Notes: a model not told the origin generated them from the sequence alone. A DNA stretch of 38,434 nt from a virus (IMGVR_UViG_3300037560_000238:1-38434), one strand, 5' to 3'. Shown: positions 1 to 7,582, numbered from the stretch's first letter. Made by a program: numbers and translations.

Positions 1-1992
1 CCTGGGGGGAAATCTACTCTCTCCGCCCCCCGCCTCGGCCAACCCCCTCCCGCCGTCCTGCCCGACCTAGTGGCTTTGGACATCGAAACCTACGGCATCC
101 TCGAAGGGTTCCCGGAGCAGACCGTTTTTCACCCGGCCAAATCCGTGGCAGTGGACAAGGTGGCCCGTGGCGACCTGGTCCAGTGCGTCTCTCTGGCTTG
201 GTGGCAGGGCTCCGACTCCGAGATTCAAACCACCGTCTTCCTCTGGAACCGTCCCGCCCACCGCAAGCTGCTTCTTCTGTGGCTCCAACGCCTCCGTGCC
301 CAGGGGGCCACCCTTCTGTGCATGAACACCCTGTTCGACGTGACCTACCTCCGTTTCGCCGACCCCCGCTTCACCGAGGCCGTCTCCGAGCCGTTACTCC
401 TGGAAGACGTGGCGATTTGGAACTACCTCAACAGCTCCATCCGACCCGAGAGAAGCCTCGAAGCCCTGGCCCGTCTTCACGGGTTCCTTCCTCTGGCCGA
501 GTCCGCGACCAAGAAATTCAAGCGTTATGACTCCCTGGCAGACCCTGCCCTGCTGCACTACAATGCGGCTGACTCCGAGTTAGCCCTCCGCCTACGCCGA
601 CACCTCCGCCACCAGCTCGGCAAGGACGCCTCCAGCGAGTACACCCGCCGATGGTTCTCTAATCTGCTCTGGTCGTGCGTCGAGATGACCGAAGCCGGAG
701 TCGCCTTCAGCACACCAGCGCTGCAGCAACTCTTCAAAGACTGCGAGGCCTCGAAAGTTCAAGCCTCCACCCTCGTCCTGCGTGATGGCTACGGCCCTCT
801 CCAAGGCCCCGGCTCCTCCCGGACGGCTTTCGACATCATCACCCAAGCCGTCGAAATCGCCGGCCTGACGGTTGACCGGCGGCTCAAGCGGACGCCCAAA
901 CGAGGGCAGGTCTCCACCGAACAAGACAATGTCCAGCTTATCCGTGGTGCCTTACCCGCCGACGATCAGACCATCCGGCCCTATGTCGAGGCCCTGTCAA
1001 GTTATCGCACGGCCGCCAAAGTCATCGGCACCTACATCAACCCCCTGCTGCCCGACTTAGCCAAGAACTCCAAGCAACTCCTAATCGACGGCCTCGCCCA
1101 CCCCCAGTGGTATCCATGCCCCCAGCCCTACGGCGAGGCGGGCGGTGGTACTGTAGAGGGCGGCACCGTCCAAGCCCGGCCGACCTGCAAGCAGCCGGCA
1201 CTCCAGACTTCTCCTAAGTCCGTCCAGCTCTGCTTTACCTCGCGGTTCCGCCCGGGTGCCTTAGTCAAATGCGACCTTTCGCAGATTGAGCTGCGCCTGG
1301 CGGCCCTCCTGTCCGGGGACGCCCGGATGACGGACGAGTTCGCTTGCGCCATCGACTTGCACGCCCGCCGTGCCGTGGCCTTCTTTGGCTCGGAAATCCT
1401 GGAGTTGAGCAAGCCCGAGTTCAAAAAGTGGCGACAAGTCGGCAAACAGGGGAGCTTCTGGTTTATCTATCGCGGCGGGCCTCGTGTCCTGCAGGAAACC
1501 GTGCGACGGAAAGTAGGAGTAGAACTGGCATTGGAGCAGTGCTATGAGTTCCAGAAGCAACTGCCCCGAGATTATCCGGGCCTCTACGAATGGCAGAACA
1601 AACTGATCCGGGATACCACCCGAGACGGCTACATCTCAGCACCAATCCTTGGCGACCGCCGCTTCCTCTCCCGCAGTGCGTATGTCAACGAGACCACCTA
1701 TGAAAGCACAATTTGCAATTTTCCAATCCAAGTGACAGCCGCCCGCCTGATGTGCGACATCCAAGCCGACTTACGCCGTCTCGCCCGGCCCTTGAAGTTA
1801 CGCGGCCTCATCGGCCTGAACATCTTCGACTCCGTCTACATCGACTGCCCGCTGCAAGAAATCGAAATCTGGCCGAAAATTTTCAAAACAGCCTTGCACT
1901 ACTCCGTCTTCTGGAGTAAACTTAGAAGTGTAGTGGGCCGCTCAGTGCCCCTCGACTTCGAGACAACCACAAGGAAGTTCTTACAGAACTAG
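1..1992 (+). CDS. Family A DNA polymerase with 3'-5' exonuclease domain, 5'-truncated by the window edge
   Basis: Template-directed DNA synthesis with proofreading, presumably the phage replicative polymerase. Numbering is from the GTG at position 70. Exonuclease motifs are intact: D4/E6 in LDIETYG, N86/D90 in NTLFD, and Y164/D168 in YNAAD. The polymerase domain shows motif A (D402 in CDLSQIELR), motif B (R455, K459, F463, Y467 in GKQGSFWFIYRGG), the NFPIQ helix near 550 and motif C near 586-588. Motif C reads FDS instead of the usual HDE, and R468 sits where Pol I has G767. The frame is open from base 1. The GTG at 70 has no ribosome-binding site and falls inside the first beta strand (DLVALDIETYG), so it is probably an internal Val and the true start lies upstream. 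Family assignment is secure; the missing N-terminus is inferred. Confidence 0.93.
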   Translation, partial: PGGKSTLSAPRLGQPPPAVLPDLVALDIETYGILEGFPEQTVFHPAKSVAVDKVARGDLVQCVSLAWWQGSDSEIQTTVFLWNRPAHRKLLLLWLQRLRAQGATLLCMNTLFDVTYLRFADPRFTEAVSEPLLLEDVAIWNYLNSSIRPERSLEALARLHGFLPLAESATKKFKRYDSLADPALLHYNAADSELALRLRRHLRHQLGKDASSEYTRRWFSNLLWSCVEMTEAGVAFSTPALQQLFKDCEASKVQASTLVLRDGYGPLQGPGSSRTAFDIITQAVEIAGLTVDRRLKRTPKRGQVSTEQDNVQLIRGALPADDQTIRPYVEALSSYRTAAKVIGTYINPLLPDLAKNSKQLLIDGLAHPQWYPCPQPYGEAGGGTVEGGTVQARPTCKQPALQTSPKSVQLCFTSRFRPGALVKCDLSQIELRLAALLSGDARMTDEFACAIDLHARRAVAFFGSEILELSKPEFKKWRQVGKQGSFWFIYRGGPRVLQETVRRKVGVELALEQCYEFQKQLPRDYPGLYEWQNKLIRDTTRDGYISAPILGDRRFLSRSAYVNETTYESTICNFPIQVTAARLMCDIQADLRRLARPLKLRGLIGLNIFDSVYIDCPLQEIEIWPKIFKTALHYSVFWSKLRSVVGRSVPLDFETTTRKFLQN

Positions 1993-2004
1993 GAGATTCC
2001 TGCG

Positions 2005-2223
2005 ATGAAATTCAATATCACCAACGACAGCGACGAGGCGTCGGAGATAACCCGGAGCGCGAGCCTCACTCTAGGGGACAGCGGGCGCAAGCTATCGCTG
2101 TGCATTGACGGTTATGAGGTTCTCACTTTTGGACCCGCCGGTGTGCGTCGTACACCATACTGCCACTTCGACGACATCGCACTGGACAGTCTGGGACGAG
2201 TCAAGGACGTGACACCCGCTTAG
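2005..2223 (+). CDS. Hypothetical small protein, copy 1 of a tandem paralog pair
   Basis: A 72-aa protein that I do not recognise. It starts MKFNITND, 12 nt behind the polymerase stop, with a good ribosome-binding site (AGGAG). It resembles the next gene: both begin MKF-I, contain a Leu-Ser/Val core followed by an I-x-x-L-x-L/F-x-x-x-GV stretch, and end in a Gly-Arg-Val-x-Asp motif. The TAG stop is fused to the next gene's ribosome-binding site (TAGGAG). It probably forms a small beta-rich domain. No catalytic motif or membrane segment is visible. Confidence 0.72.
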   Translation: MKFNITNDSDEASEITRSASLTLGDSGRKLSLCIDGYEVLTFGPAGVRRTPYCHFDDIALDSLGRVKDVTPA

Positions 2224-2235
2224 GAGACCCTTGCA

Positions 2236-2436
2236 ATGAAATTCAAGATCAAAGACGAGATTGCAGAAGATGTCCTGGAAGCGTTTCTCCACGTGGAAAA
2301 AGACGGCTGTTCTCTCGTGCTGACGGTTAGTGGCATTCGTATACTCCGCCTCGACTCCCTGGGCGTCCATCGGTTCAGCCCTGACGGTTTCACCGGCATC
2401 CAAAAGGACAATTGCGGGAGAGTCTTGGACTACTAG
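2236..2436 (+). CDS. Hypothetical small protein, copy 2 of a tandem paralog pair
   Basis: A 66-aa protein beginning MKFKIKDE and ending NCGRVLDY. It is a diverged copy of the preceding gene, which begins MKFNITND and ends SLGRVKD. The start follows TAGGAGACCCTTGCA, so the upstream stop overlaps the Shine-Dalgarno sequence. The same arrangement recurs at its own end (TAGGGAG before the next start), so the whole stop/ribosome-binding-site unit seems to have been copied with the gene. Function unknown. Confidence 0.72.
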   Translation: MKFKIKDEIAEDVLEAFLHVEKDGCSLVLTVSGIRILRLDSLGVHRFSPDGFTGIQKDNCGRVLDY

Positions 2437-2449
2437 GGAGAATCCTACG

Positions 2450-2695
2450 ATGACTGAACTACGAATAATTGCAAACGCCGACGCCGCGCCACCTGTAAGC
2501 CCCGTGAACATCTGGCTGGAAAGATATAGCTTAAACGAGGTAGCGGTCAAAGTCGGCTTAAGCAAGGACGACGCCGTGATCCTGTGTTGGATCGCCATTC
2601 CGAGAGGAATCTTGGTCAACAATGTAAGCGCCTTGGAGAGACTGGGTTTCAATTGTGAGAAGATGGGCCATGTAGCCCACCGTGGCTTAGGTTAA
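2450..2695 (+). CDS. Hypothetical 81-aa protein
   Basis: Begins MTELRIIANAD. The ATG at 2450 is chosen because GGGAG lies at the right distance and the previous stop is adjacent; the frame is open further upstream, but only across the neighbour's coding region. The central part (YSLNEVAVKVGLSKDDAVIL) is helical and vaguely helix-turn-helix-like, but no family is recognised. The TAA stop overlaps the ATG of the phosphoesterase (TAATG), which implies translational coupling. Confidence 0.68.
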   Translation: MTELRIIANADAAPPVSPVNIWLERYSLNEVAVKVGLSKDDAVILCWIAIPRGILVNNVSALERLGFNCEKMGHVAHRGLG

Positions 2696-3462
2696 TGAAG
2701 CGCCGCAAGCACACCACCATCCTGGTCGGCGGGGACTTTCACGTTCCCTACCACGACCCCTTCGCCGTCGGAGCATTCCTCTCCGCCATCCGACAGCTAA
2801 AGCCCTCGGCCGTCCACCTCCTCGGCGACCTCATCGACTTCTACCCTCTATCCAGCCACCAGCGGAATCCCAATCTCCGCAGTAGCCTGCCTGACGAGCT
2901 GGCAGCAGTTCGCAGACTGATCCGCTCCGTCCGCAGGGCTGCAGGACCAGAGACAATCATCGTCGCGCACGGAGGCAACCACGAAGGTCGTGGTCCCGGA
3001 TACCTCAGTCGTGTCGCACCTGAACTCGCAGAGCTTCTTGCGCTTTCGATCCCCCACCTGCTGAAATTGGGTGAGTCGGATGTGCATTACAGGCCGATCG
3101 AAAAACCATACTCCCTCGCGCGCGGCCGTCTGATCCTCACCCACGGAACGCTGGTCAGAACGCATTCGGCATACACGGCCCGTGCTCTCCTGGAGCGCTT
3201 CGGCTGCTCCGTCCTGCACGGCCATACCCACCGGATGGGCGCTCACTACAGATCCGTGTGGGGTCGGACGATGGGGGCCTGGGAGAACGGCTGCCTCTGC
3301 CGCCTGGACGCCACGCCCTCCAACTCCTACACCAAAGGGATGCCCAACTGGCAGCAAGGCTTTTCAATCATCCACGTCATCAACGGCGTGCAGCCCCAAC
3401 TGATCGACGTAGAACAGGTTCGTATCCATAAGGGCGGCCGGACCCGTCCGCTAAGGAGCTAA
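2695..3462 (+). CDS. Calcineurin-like metallophosphoesterase
   Basis: A 255-aa protein with the full set of dinuclear-metal phosphoesterase motifs: GDFH (13-16), GDLID (44-48), GNHE (94-97), a lone His in THG (149-151) and GHTH (176-179). The family hydrolyses phosphodiesters or phosphomonoesters using Mn/Fe/Zn. Phage members are found in replication and recombination regions. Substrate specificity cannot be read from sequence. It lies between the polymerase and two nucleases, so a role in nucleic-acid end processing is plausible but inferred. Start by TAATG overlap with the preceding gene. Confidence 0.93.
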   Translation: MKRRKHTTILVGGDFHVPYHDPFAVGAFLSAIRQLKPSAVHLLGDLIDFYPLSSHQRNPNLRSSLPDELAAVRRLIRSVRRAAGPETIIVAHGGNHEGRGPGYLSRVAPELAELLALSIPHLLKLGESDVHYRPIEKPYSLARGRLILTHGTLVRTHSAYTARALLERFGCSVLHGHTHRMGAHYRSVWGRTMGAWENGCLCRLDATPSNSYTKGMPNWQQGFSIIHVINGVQPQLIDVEQVRIHKGGRTRPLRS

Positions 3463-3477
3463 AGCTAAGGAGCTAAA
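3450..3477 (+). repeat. Perfect 14-bp tandem duplication carrying a stop codon and a Shine-Dalgarno
   Basis: GCTAAGGAGCTAAA occurs twice in direct succession (3450-3463 and 3464-3477). In the first copy CTAAGGAGCTAA encodes the last residues and TAA stop of the phosphoesterase. In the second copy AAGGAG acts as ribosome-binding site for the gene at 3481. It looks like a replication-slippage duplication that separated a formerly tight junction. Confidence 0.9.
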
Positions 3478-3480
3478 GCC

Positions 3481-3693
3481 ATGATGATCTGCGACAAATG
3501 TGAGGGCCGGGTGGATGTTCAGGAATGCCGTGTCCTGCTGATACAACCCACTCGGCTGAAGAAAGGTATACCGAATTTGATCCTGGCCAAGTGGGAGGGA
3601 GACCTTTGCCTGCCCTGCCGGATGGACAAAATGGCTAAGATCGAAGGAATCCTGGGCGACAGTGGCCAGTGGTTAAAAAAGTTTCGGCCATGA
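3481..3693 (+). CDS. Small zinc-ribbon-like protein
   Basis: A 70-aa protein with two CxxC knuckles, CDKC near the N-terminus and CLPC around residue 43. This is the pattern of a four-Cys zinc ribbon. AAGGAG lies 10 nt upstream, in the second copy of a tandem repeat. The last codons overlap the next start (CCATGA). Small zinc ribbons of this type are often nucleic-acid or protein binding; nothing more specific can be said. It is one of several Cys-rich small proteins in this genome. Confidence 0.72.
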   Translation: MMICDKCEGRVDVQECRVLLIQPTRLKKGIPNLILAKWEGDLCLPCRMDKMAKIEGILGDSGQWLKKFRP

Positions 3694-4247
3694 AGAGCGA
3701 AGTAACAGTCCTGGTTGACTCGCGCGAGCAGCGGCCCCTGCTGTTCCCTGACACTCTGGCCTTGTGGAGCGTCGGCGGGGCCGGTCGTCCGCCGAAAGCC
3801 AAAGTGTTGACCGTGCATAAGGAGACAGTCAAACTTGATGCCGGCGACATTGCGATCCGAGAGGGTTTTGACACTTCGGGATATGCCCTCGCAGGCTGGG
3901 AAACCCTGGCGGGGGTTGAACGCAAGGTGGGCATAGTCCCTGAGATTGCCAAAAACGTCTTGGATCCTAAAGACCGGCCCCGCTTTCTCCGCGCCTTTCA
4001 TCGCCTCGCCGACCAGTATGAACACCCGTACCTTTTCATTGAACAATGGCCGGAACCCTGGTGGATGAATTCGAGTGAGAACATAGAAGTCACCCAAGCA
4101 ATGGACAGCATCTTGTCTTTGGCTGCCAAGTACCACGTCGGCCTCCTCTGGGGGGGCCGTCCTTTGAAATCCGTGATTAGCCGCAGGCGGGCCGGCGAGC
4201 TGATCCTCCGCGTACTCCTGGCCCACGTTACGGAGTTAGCCCCATGA
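3690..4247 (+). CDS. ERCC4/XPF-type nuclease domain protein
   Basis: A 185-aa protein. Start taken at the ATG overlapping the upstream stop (ATGA); a GTG 21 nt earlier is possible. The N-terminus VLVDSREQRPL (D10, R12, E13), GD at 52-53 and ERK at 77-79 match the XPF/MUS81 nuclease core, which cuts branched DNA. The canonical ERK-x-x-x-D motif is altered: a Val stands where the last Asp is expected, so activity may be changed or another acid may substitute. The C-terminal half (FLRAFHRLADQY, then YLFIEQ) is typical of the fold. Its neighbours are a Cas4-like nuclease and a Sak4-like ATPase, which suggests a recombination module. Confidence 0.8.
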   Translation: MKSEVTVLVDSREQRPLLFPDTLALWSVGGAGRPPKAKVLTVHKETVKLDAGDIAIREGFDTSGYALAGWETLAGVERKVGIVPEIAKNVLDPKDRPRFLRAFHRLADQYEHPYLFIEQWPEPWWMNSSENIEVTQAMDSILSLAAKYHVGLLWGGRPLKSVISRRRAGELILRVLLAHVTELAP

Positions 4248-4540
4248 AACGCTTAGAAATCCTCCACCAGACTGAACCTCCGGAAGGGGAATCCATTGTC
4301 CGAATCGGCTTCCGACGACTCAGCCCCGATACATTCAGATTCTTCCTTGGCAACAAAAGCGGCGGACAAGCCCCCGGAGCCGCTGTCTTGTTTGAACTGA
4401 GCGCAACAAAAGGCCTGATGCTTTGGAGTGCCATCGACAAAGACTGCGGAATTCCTTTAGATCCTTCAAACCAGCGCTTGCAGGTCTGCGACTGTGAGGG
4501 CAACCTGCAAAAGGTGTCACTTGGGAGGGGGAGCGGCTGA
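4244..4540 (+). CDS. Hypothetical 98-aa protein
   Basis: Starts inside the upstream stop (ATGA) and ends in a TGATG overlap with the next gene, so it is very likely a translated member of the operon. It begins MKRLEILHQTEPP and has no recognised motif. Two Cys near the C-terminus (VCDCEG) are the only notable residues. Its place between two nucleases suggests a recombination accessory role, but this is guilt by association only. Confidence 0.68.
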   Translation: MKRLEILHQTEPPEGESIVRIGFRRLSPDTFRFFLGNKSGGQAPGAAVLFELSATKGLMLWSAIDKDCGIPLDPSNQRLQVCDCEGNLQKVSLGRGSG

Positions 4541-5811
4541 TGTCCGCACTACCCTGCCCACCACCTGCCAACGAGACCGGGCACATATGGCGGATTGAAA
4601 AACCACCCGCCCACAAGGTAGTCCGGCCCTACAGCGCCTTCCTCAAGGGCTCCAGTGACCCCCTACTGGCCAAAGCCCTACCGCCGGAGATTCCGATCTA
4701 CTGCTTGCCGGTCCATTCGACGGACCTCCGCGATTGGTCCCGCTGCCGGCGTTACTACTTCTTCGCCCACCGTCTGGGCCTCAAGCCGATCCACCAGTAC
4801 CGACCCGCCTACAAGCGCGGCGAGTGGTTCCACAAGACCGTAGAAACCTGGATCATCATGGAAGAGGAGCCTGAAACCAATGTCACTCCTCTCCATAGTG
4901 GTCCTGCCGAGTGTGTTCGTCACACAATGGACACCGTCTTCAACGAGTGGTGGGCCAAGCTGGAGAAGTCAGCCAAGGAAGGCGTCCTCTCTGATAGCAC
5001 CGTCCTCGCCGACTTTATGGCCGAAGCAACCGCCGACTACCTGAAGGCCCGAGAGATGGGCATCGTCTTCGCCCGCGACCTCGGCATCCATCCTTCCGAC
5101 CATGTGATCCTGGCGGTCGAACAGCAAATCTACTGCCGGGTCAAAGGCATTAGCCGTCCCCTGGCCGGCCGCCTCGACCTGACCACGCGAGACCCTGACA
5201 GCCGAGTGTGGATCGACGACCACAAGTCCACGGGGGACCCTCCCGCCGAGGTCATTGCCAGCTTGGCTCTGGATTTCCAGAATCACCACTACCGTCTTCT
5301 TGCGGCGGCCCGCTACCCTTCCTCCGGCGTGATGGGAATCGTCCACAACGTCGTCCAAACCCCTTCCATCCGCTACTCTCCCAAGGTGAAGGACAAAGAC
5401 GGCCCCGAGCATTACGGAGACCGAGTCACAGAGTGGTACGCGGAGCGGACGGCGGAATCCGTCCACGTCCCCGACAAGGCCCCGGCGCTCAGAAGCAAGA
5501 CGTACTTCGGCGACACGGAGTGGCCTCCAGACGACTACCTGCAGGTCCTCCGAGAAGTGGCCGTCGCGTCACACACCCGGCCCATCCTCTCCAGATTCCC
5601 CCGTTGTGGCAACAGCTACCAGTGCCGGGGTGCTAACACCAGTCGCCGTTACGCCTGTCCCTTCCTGCTGTTATGCCGAGAAAGCTCTCCCGCAGGCTGG
5701 AGGAAACATCTTGACGGACGCTTTGAGCAGCAGACCTTAGAAGAAATGGAGCGAGACAATGCCTCGGATTCATCCACCAACGTCAACAGCACCGATTTGG
5801 CAACACGGTAG
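4540..5811 (+). CDS. RecB/Cas4-like PD-(D/E)XK nuclease with probable Fe-S cluster
   Basis: A 423-aa protein of the Cas4/AddB C-terminal nuclease type. Visible motifs: C69 in RCRRYYFFAHRLGL, RGEWFHKTVE with H98, GRLDL with D213, WIDDHKS with D226/D227 and K229 (the D-x-K core), and the QNHHY motif (247-251). The cysteines C362, C373 and C379 near the C-terminus, with C69, match the four-Cys 4Fe-4S arrangement of this family. Family members resect DNA ends 5'-3' or 3'-5'. Here it sits directly before a Sak4-like ATPase, fitting recombination or concatemer processing. It starts in a TGATG overlap and shares 53 nt with the next gene if that gene uses its upstream ATG. Confidence 0.88.
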   Translation: MSALPCPPPANETGHIWRIEKPPAHKVVRPYSAFLKGSSDPLLAKALPPEIPIYCLPVHSTDLRDWSRCRRYYFFAHRLGLKPIHQYRPAYKRGEWFHKTVETWIIMEEEPETNVTPLHSGPAECVRHTMDTVFNEWWAKLEKSAKEGVLSDSTVLADFMAEATADYLKAREMGIVFARDLGIHPSDHVILAVEQQIYCRVKGISRPLAGRLDLTTRDPDSRVWIDDHKSTGDPPAEVIASLALDFQNHHYRLLAAARYPSSGVMGIVHNVVQTPSIRYSPKVKDKDGPEHYGDRVTEWYAERTAESVHVPDKAPALRSKTYFGDTEWPPDDYLQVLREVAVASHTRPILSRFPRCGNSYQCRGANTSRRYACPFLLLCRESSPAGWRKHLDGRFEQQTLEEMERDNASDSSTNVNSTDLATR

Positions 5812-6757
5812 GGCTGCCGTAGGACTAACCCAAGCAGCACCGACCCAAACAGTGGAAACGATGGCGGGCCGGCCGGTTCTTGACAAGTACACCAAGCTCG
5901 CCGACACCGAAACGGGCCTTCCCTCCACCGGGCGACTTCGGTTGTTCCTCGAAGGAGGCGTAGGAACCGGCAAGACATTCTTCGGCGCATCCTGGCCCCG
6001 CGCCGCCTTTCTCGACATTGAGCACAAAACCAGTGCCATCCGAAAGCTAGGCGAGGGCTCGATGCTGTTCCACTTCAAGACCGGCAGGGAATACTTGGAC
6101 CTCATCAACGAGCTGGTCAAAGACGGCCAGGCCGGCAAGTGCCCCTTCGACACCGTCGTCATCGACACTGTCATGGGTCTCCGAGACAAGGTCAAAGATT
6201 ACCTGACTGAGTGGTACAGAGAGAAAGGTCTTTTGAAGGAAGAGAGCTGGGACATCACCGACTACAAGTCGGACGGTGCCGGCTGGAGTTGTCTCAACAC
6301 CACCTTCAGCGACCTCTTCGAGAGAATCTACCACCAGGGAGGTCTGGGCTGGATCGCGCTCGACCATATCTCTCCCAAGTGGCGCAAGGTGGGCGGCGGT
6401 GAGAGCTGCTTCTGGGAGTCCTCCCTGAACCCCGCAATCTTGGGCTATTTCCACAAGCAGTGTGAGTTCTGCGCGTACTTCGAGACGGGCCTCGACGAGG
6501 TCTCCGTCAAATTGCCTCCCAAGGCCCTGGGCACCGGCAAGGTAATCCCCGGCGGAGTCGGCAAGGAAACCCGCAAGATATACAAGCTGGCCTTCCTGCC
6601 TCCCGGCTCCAAACTACCAGACAGGGTTCACATACCCTTTGAACTCCCCGCCCTGACCATCCCCGAGGGCCAAGGCTTTGAGACCTTCAACAAAGCCTAC
6701 CAGGCAGCCAAGGCGGCGTGGGAGAAGACTGAGAAGGAGACCGAGAGTGGGAAATGA
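5759..6757 (+). CDS. Sak4-like RecA-fold ATPase (recombination mediator candidate)
   Basis: A 332-aa P-loop ATPase. Walker A is GGVGTGKT (66-73), followed by FLDIEHK, and Walker B is FDTVVIDT (130-137). Size and layout match the phage Sak4 group, which promotes single-strand annealing and usually works with a phage SSB. Two starts are possible. The ATG at 5759 has GGAG at good spacing but overlaps the upstream gene by 53 nt. The ATG at 5861 has a weak site, but removes a low-complexity 34-residue extension that family members usually lack. I kept the longer form and regard the start as open. A putative SSB-like gene follows two genes downstream. Confidence 0.82.
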   Translation: MPRIHPPTSTAPIWQHGRAAVGLTQAAPTQTVETMAGRPVLDKYTKLADTETGLPSTGRLRLFLEGGVGTGKTFFGASWPRAAFLDIEHKTSAIRKLGEGSMLFHFKTGREYLDLINELVKDGQAGKCPFDTVVIDTVMGLRDKVKDYLTEWYREKGLLKEESWDITDYKSDGAGWSCLNTTFSDLFERIYHQGGLGWIALDHISPKWRKVGGGESCFWESSLNPAILGYFHKQCEFCAYFETGLDEVSVKLPPKALGTGKVIPGGVGKETRKIYKLAFLPPGSKLPDRVHIPFELPALTIPEGQGFETFNKAYQAAKAAWEKTEKETESGK

Positions 6758-6842
6758 CGACCATCTTTGCCTCGATGTATGGATGGCATTTATCTTCGCA
6801 ATTGGGCTTTTCGCACTGCTGCTCTACTGTTGGATGACCTAG
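6747..6842 (+). CDS. Small single-pass membrane protein, 31 aa
   Basis: A GTG-started reading frame with AAGGAG 7 nt upstream, overlapping the ATPase gene by 11 nt and ending 1 nt before the next start. It has about 12 polar residues (GNDDHLCLDVW), then one strongly hydrophobic segment (MAFIFAIGLFALLLYCW). It is below the length used by most gene finders. Spacing, ribosome-binding site and membrane character all support a real gene, but no homolog is recognised. Confidence 0.45.
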   Translation: MGNDDHLCLDVWMAFIFAIGLFALLLYCWMT

Positions 6843-6843
6843 T

Positions 6844-7071
6844 ATGGCTAAAGCAACGATTACTTTGACCGACAAAGAAAACGGCGACATCGACATCCAC
6901 ACTGACTTCGATCCTCCTATCGAGGAGGGACCGGACGGATTGGACGTGTCGTTTGCACAAGTGTTCGCTATTGATCTTCTGCAGAGAATCAAAGCAGAGG
7001 ACGTTCAAGGAACCCTGGCTCCTCCGTCCGAGGATGAGCCGCTACCCGAGGAGACAAACAATGCCGCCTAA
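6844..7071 (+). CDS. Small acidic protein, 75 aa
   Basis: Begins MAKATITLTDKENG and becomes strongly acidic (EDEPLPEE near the end). No motif is recognised. The stop overlaps the next gene by 11 nt (ATGCCGCCTAA). The beta-strand-like N-terminus followed by an acidic disordered tail recalls phage accessory proteins near SSB genes, but this is only a resemblance. No clear ribosome-binding site is present directly upstream, so it may be coupled to the small membrane gene that ends 1 nt before it. Confidence 0.65.
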   Translation: MAKATITLTDKENGDIDIHTDFDPPIEEGPDGLDVSFAQVFAIDLLQRIKAEDVQGTLAPPSEDEPLPEETNNAA

Positions 7072-7582
7072 AGTAGGCCTGGACCCGAACCTGTTGAAGT
7101 CCCTGACCACCGCGAGGCTAGGCAGCCTTGCCAAAAGCAAAGGAGATTCAAAAAGCAGAAGCTGGCTGCCCCCACCCACCGAGCCCCGGGAAGACTACGT
7201 CTGCGAGCTAACCGGCATTGAGGTGCTCAAATATGACAAGGACGACACGGTGTTCTTCTGCCCCGTCTTCCGAATTGCGGACTCCGACCACCATGCAGCC
7301 GATGGCAGCAGCCTGACCGGCAAGCAGTTCAGCACCAGCTACTGGCTACGAGAGAAGACGAAGAGCATCGCCACCCGCGCCCTCGTCGCCCTCTACGGCG
7401 AAGAAGGCTGCTCCGACGATTGGGAGGTCGCACTGGACGCCGGTCACCTGAACGCCTTGATCGGGAACCATTACATGGTGCGTATCCAGAAGAATACGAA
7501 GTCTCAGTACCCCGACAATGTGTGGATCAACGGGTGCCTCGGCAAAGGTGAAGACGCCCCCTCCGTCCCCGCGCACATTTGA
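7061..7582 (+). CDS. Possible phage single-strand DNA-binding-type protein, 173 aa
   Basis: Start at 7061, preceded by GAGGAG at 7-nt spacing. The protein begins MPPKVGLDPNLL and has a basic linker (SKGDSKSRSW), then a beta-rich core from YVCELTG to WINGCLG, with many aromatic residues (TVFFCPVF, STSYW, HYMVRIQ). This suits an OB-fold nucleic-acid binder such as a DUF669-like protein. Position behind a Sak4-like ATPase supports an SSB role, since phage annealing ATPases are commonly paired with one. No diagnostic motif proves it; the call rests mainly on context. Confidence 0.45.
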   Translation: MPPKVGLDPNLLKSLTTARLGSLAKSKGDSKSRSWLPPPTEPREDYVCELTGIEVLKYDKDDTVFFCPVFRIADSDHHAADGSSLTGKQFSTSYWLREKTKSIATRALVALYGEEGCSDDWEVALDAGHLNALIGNHYMVRIQKNTKSQYPDNVWINGCLGKGEDAPSVPAHI

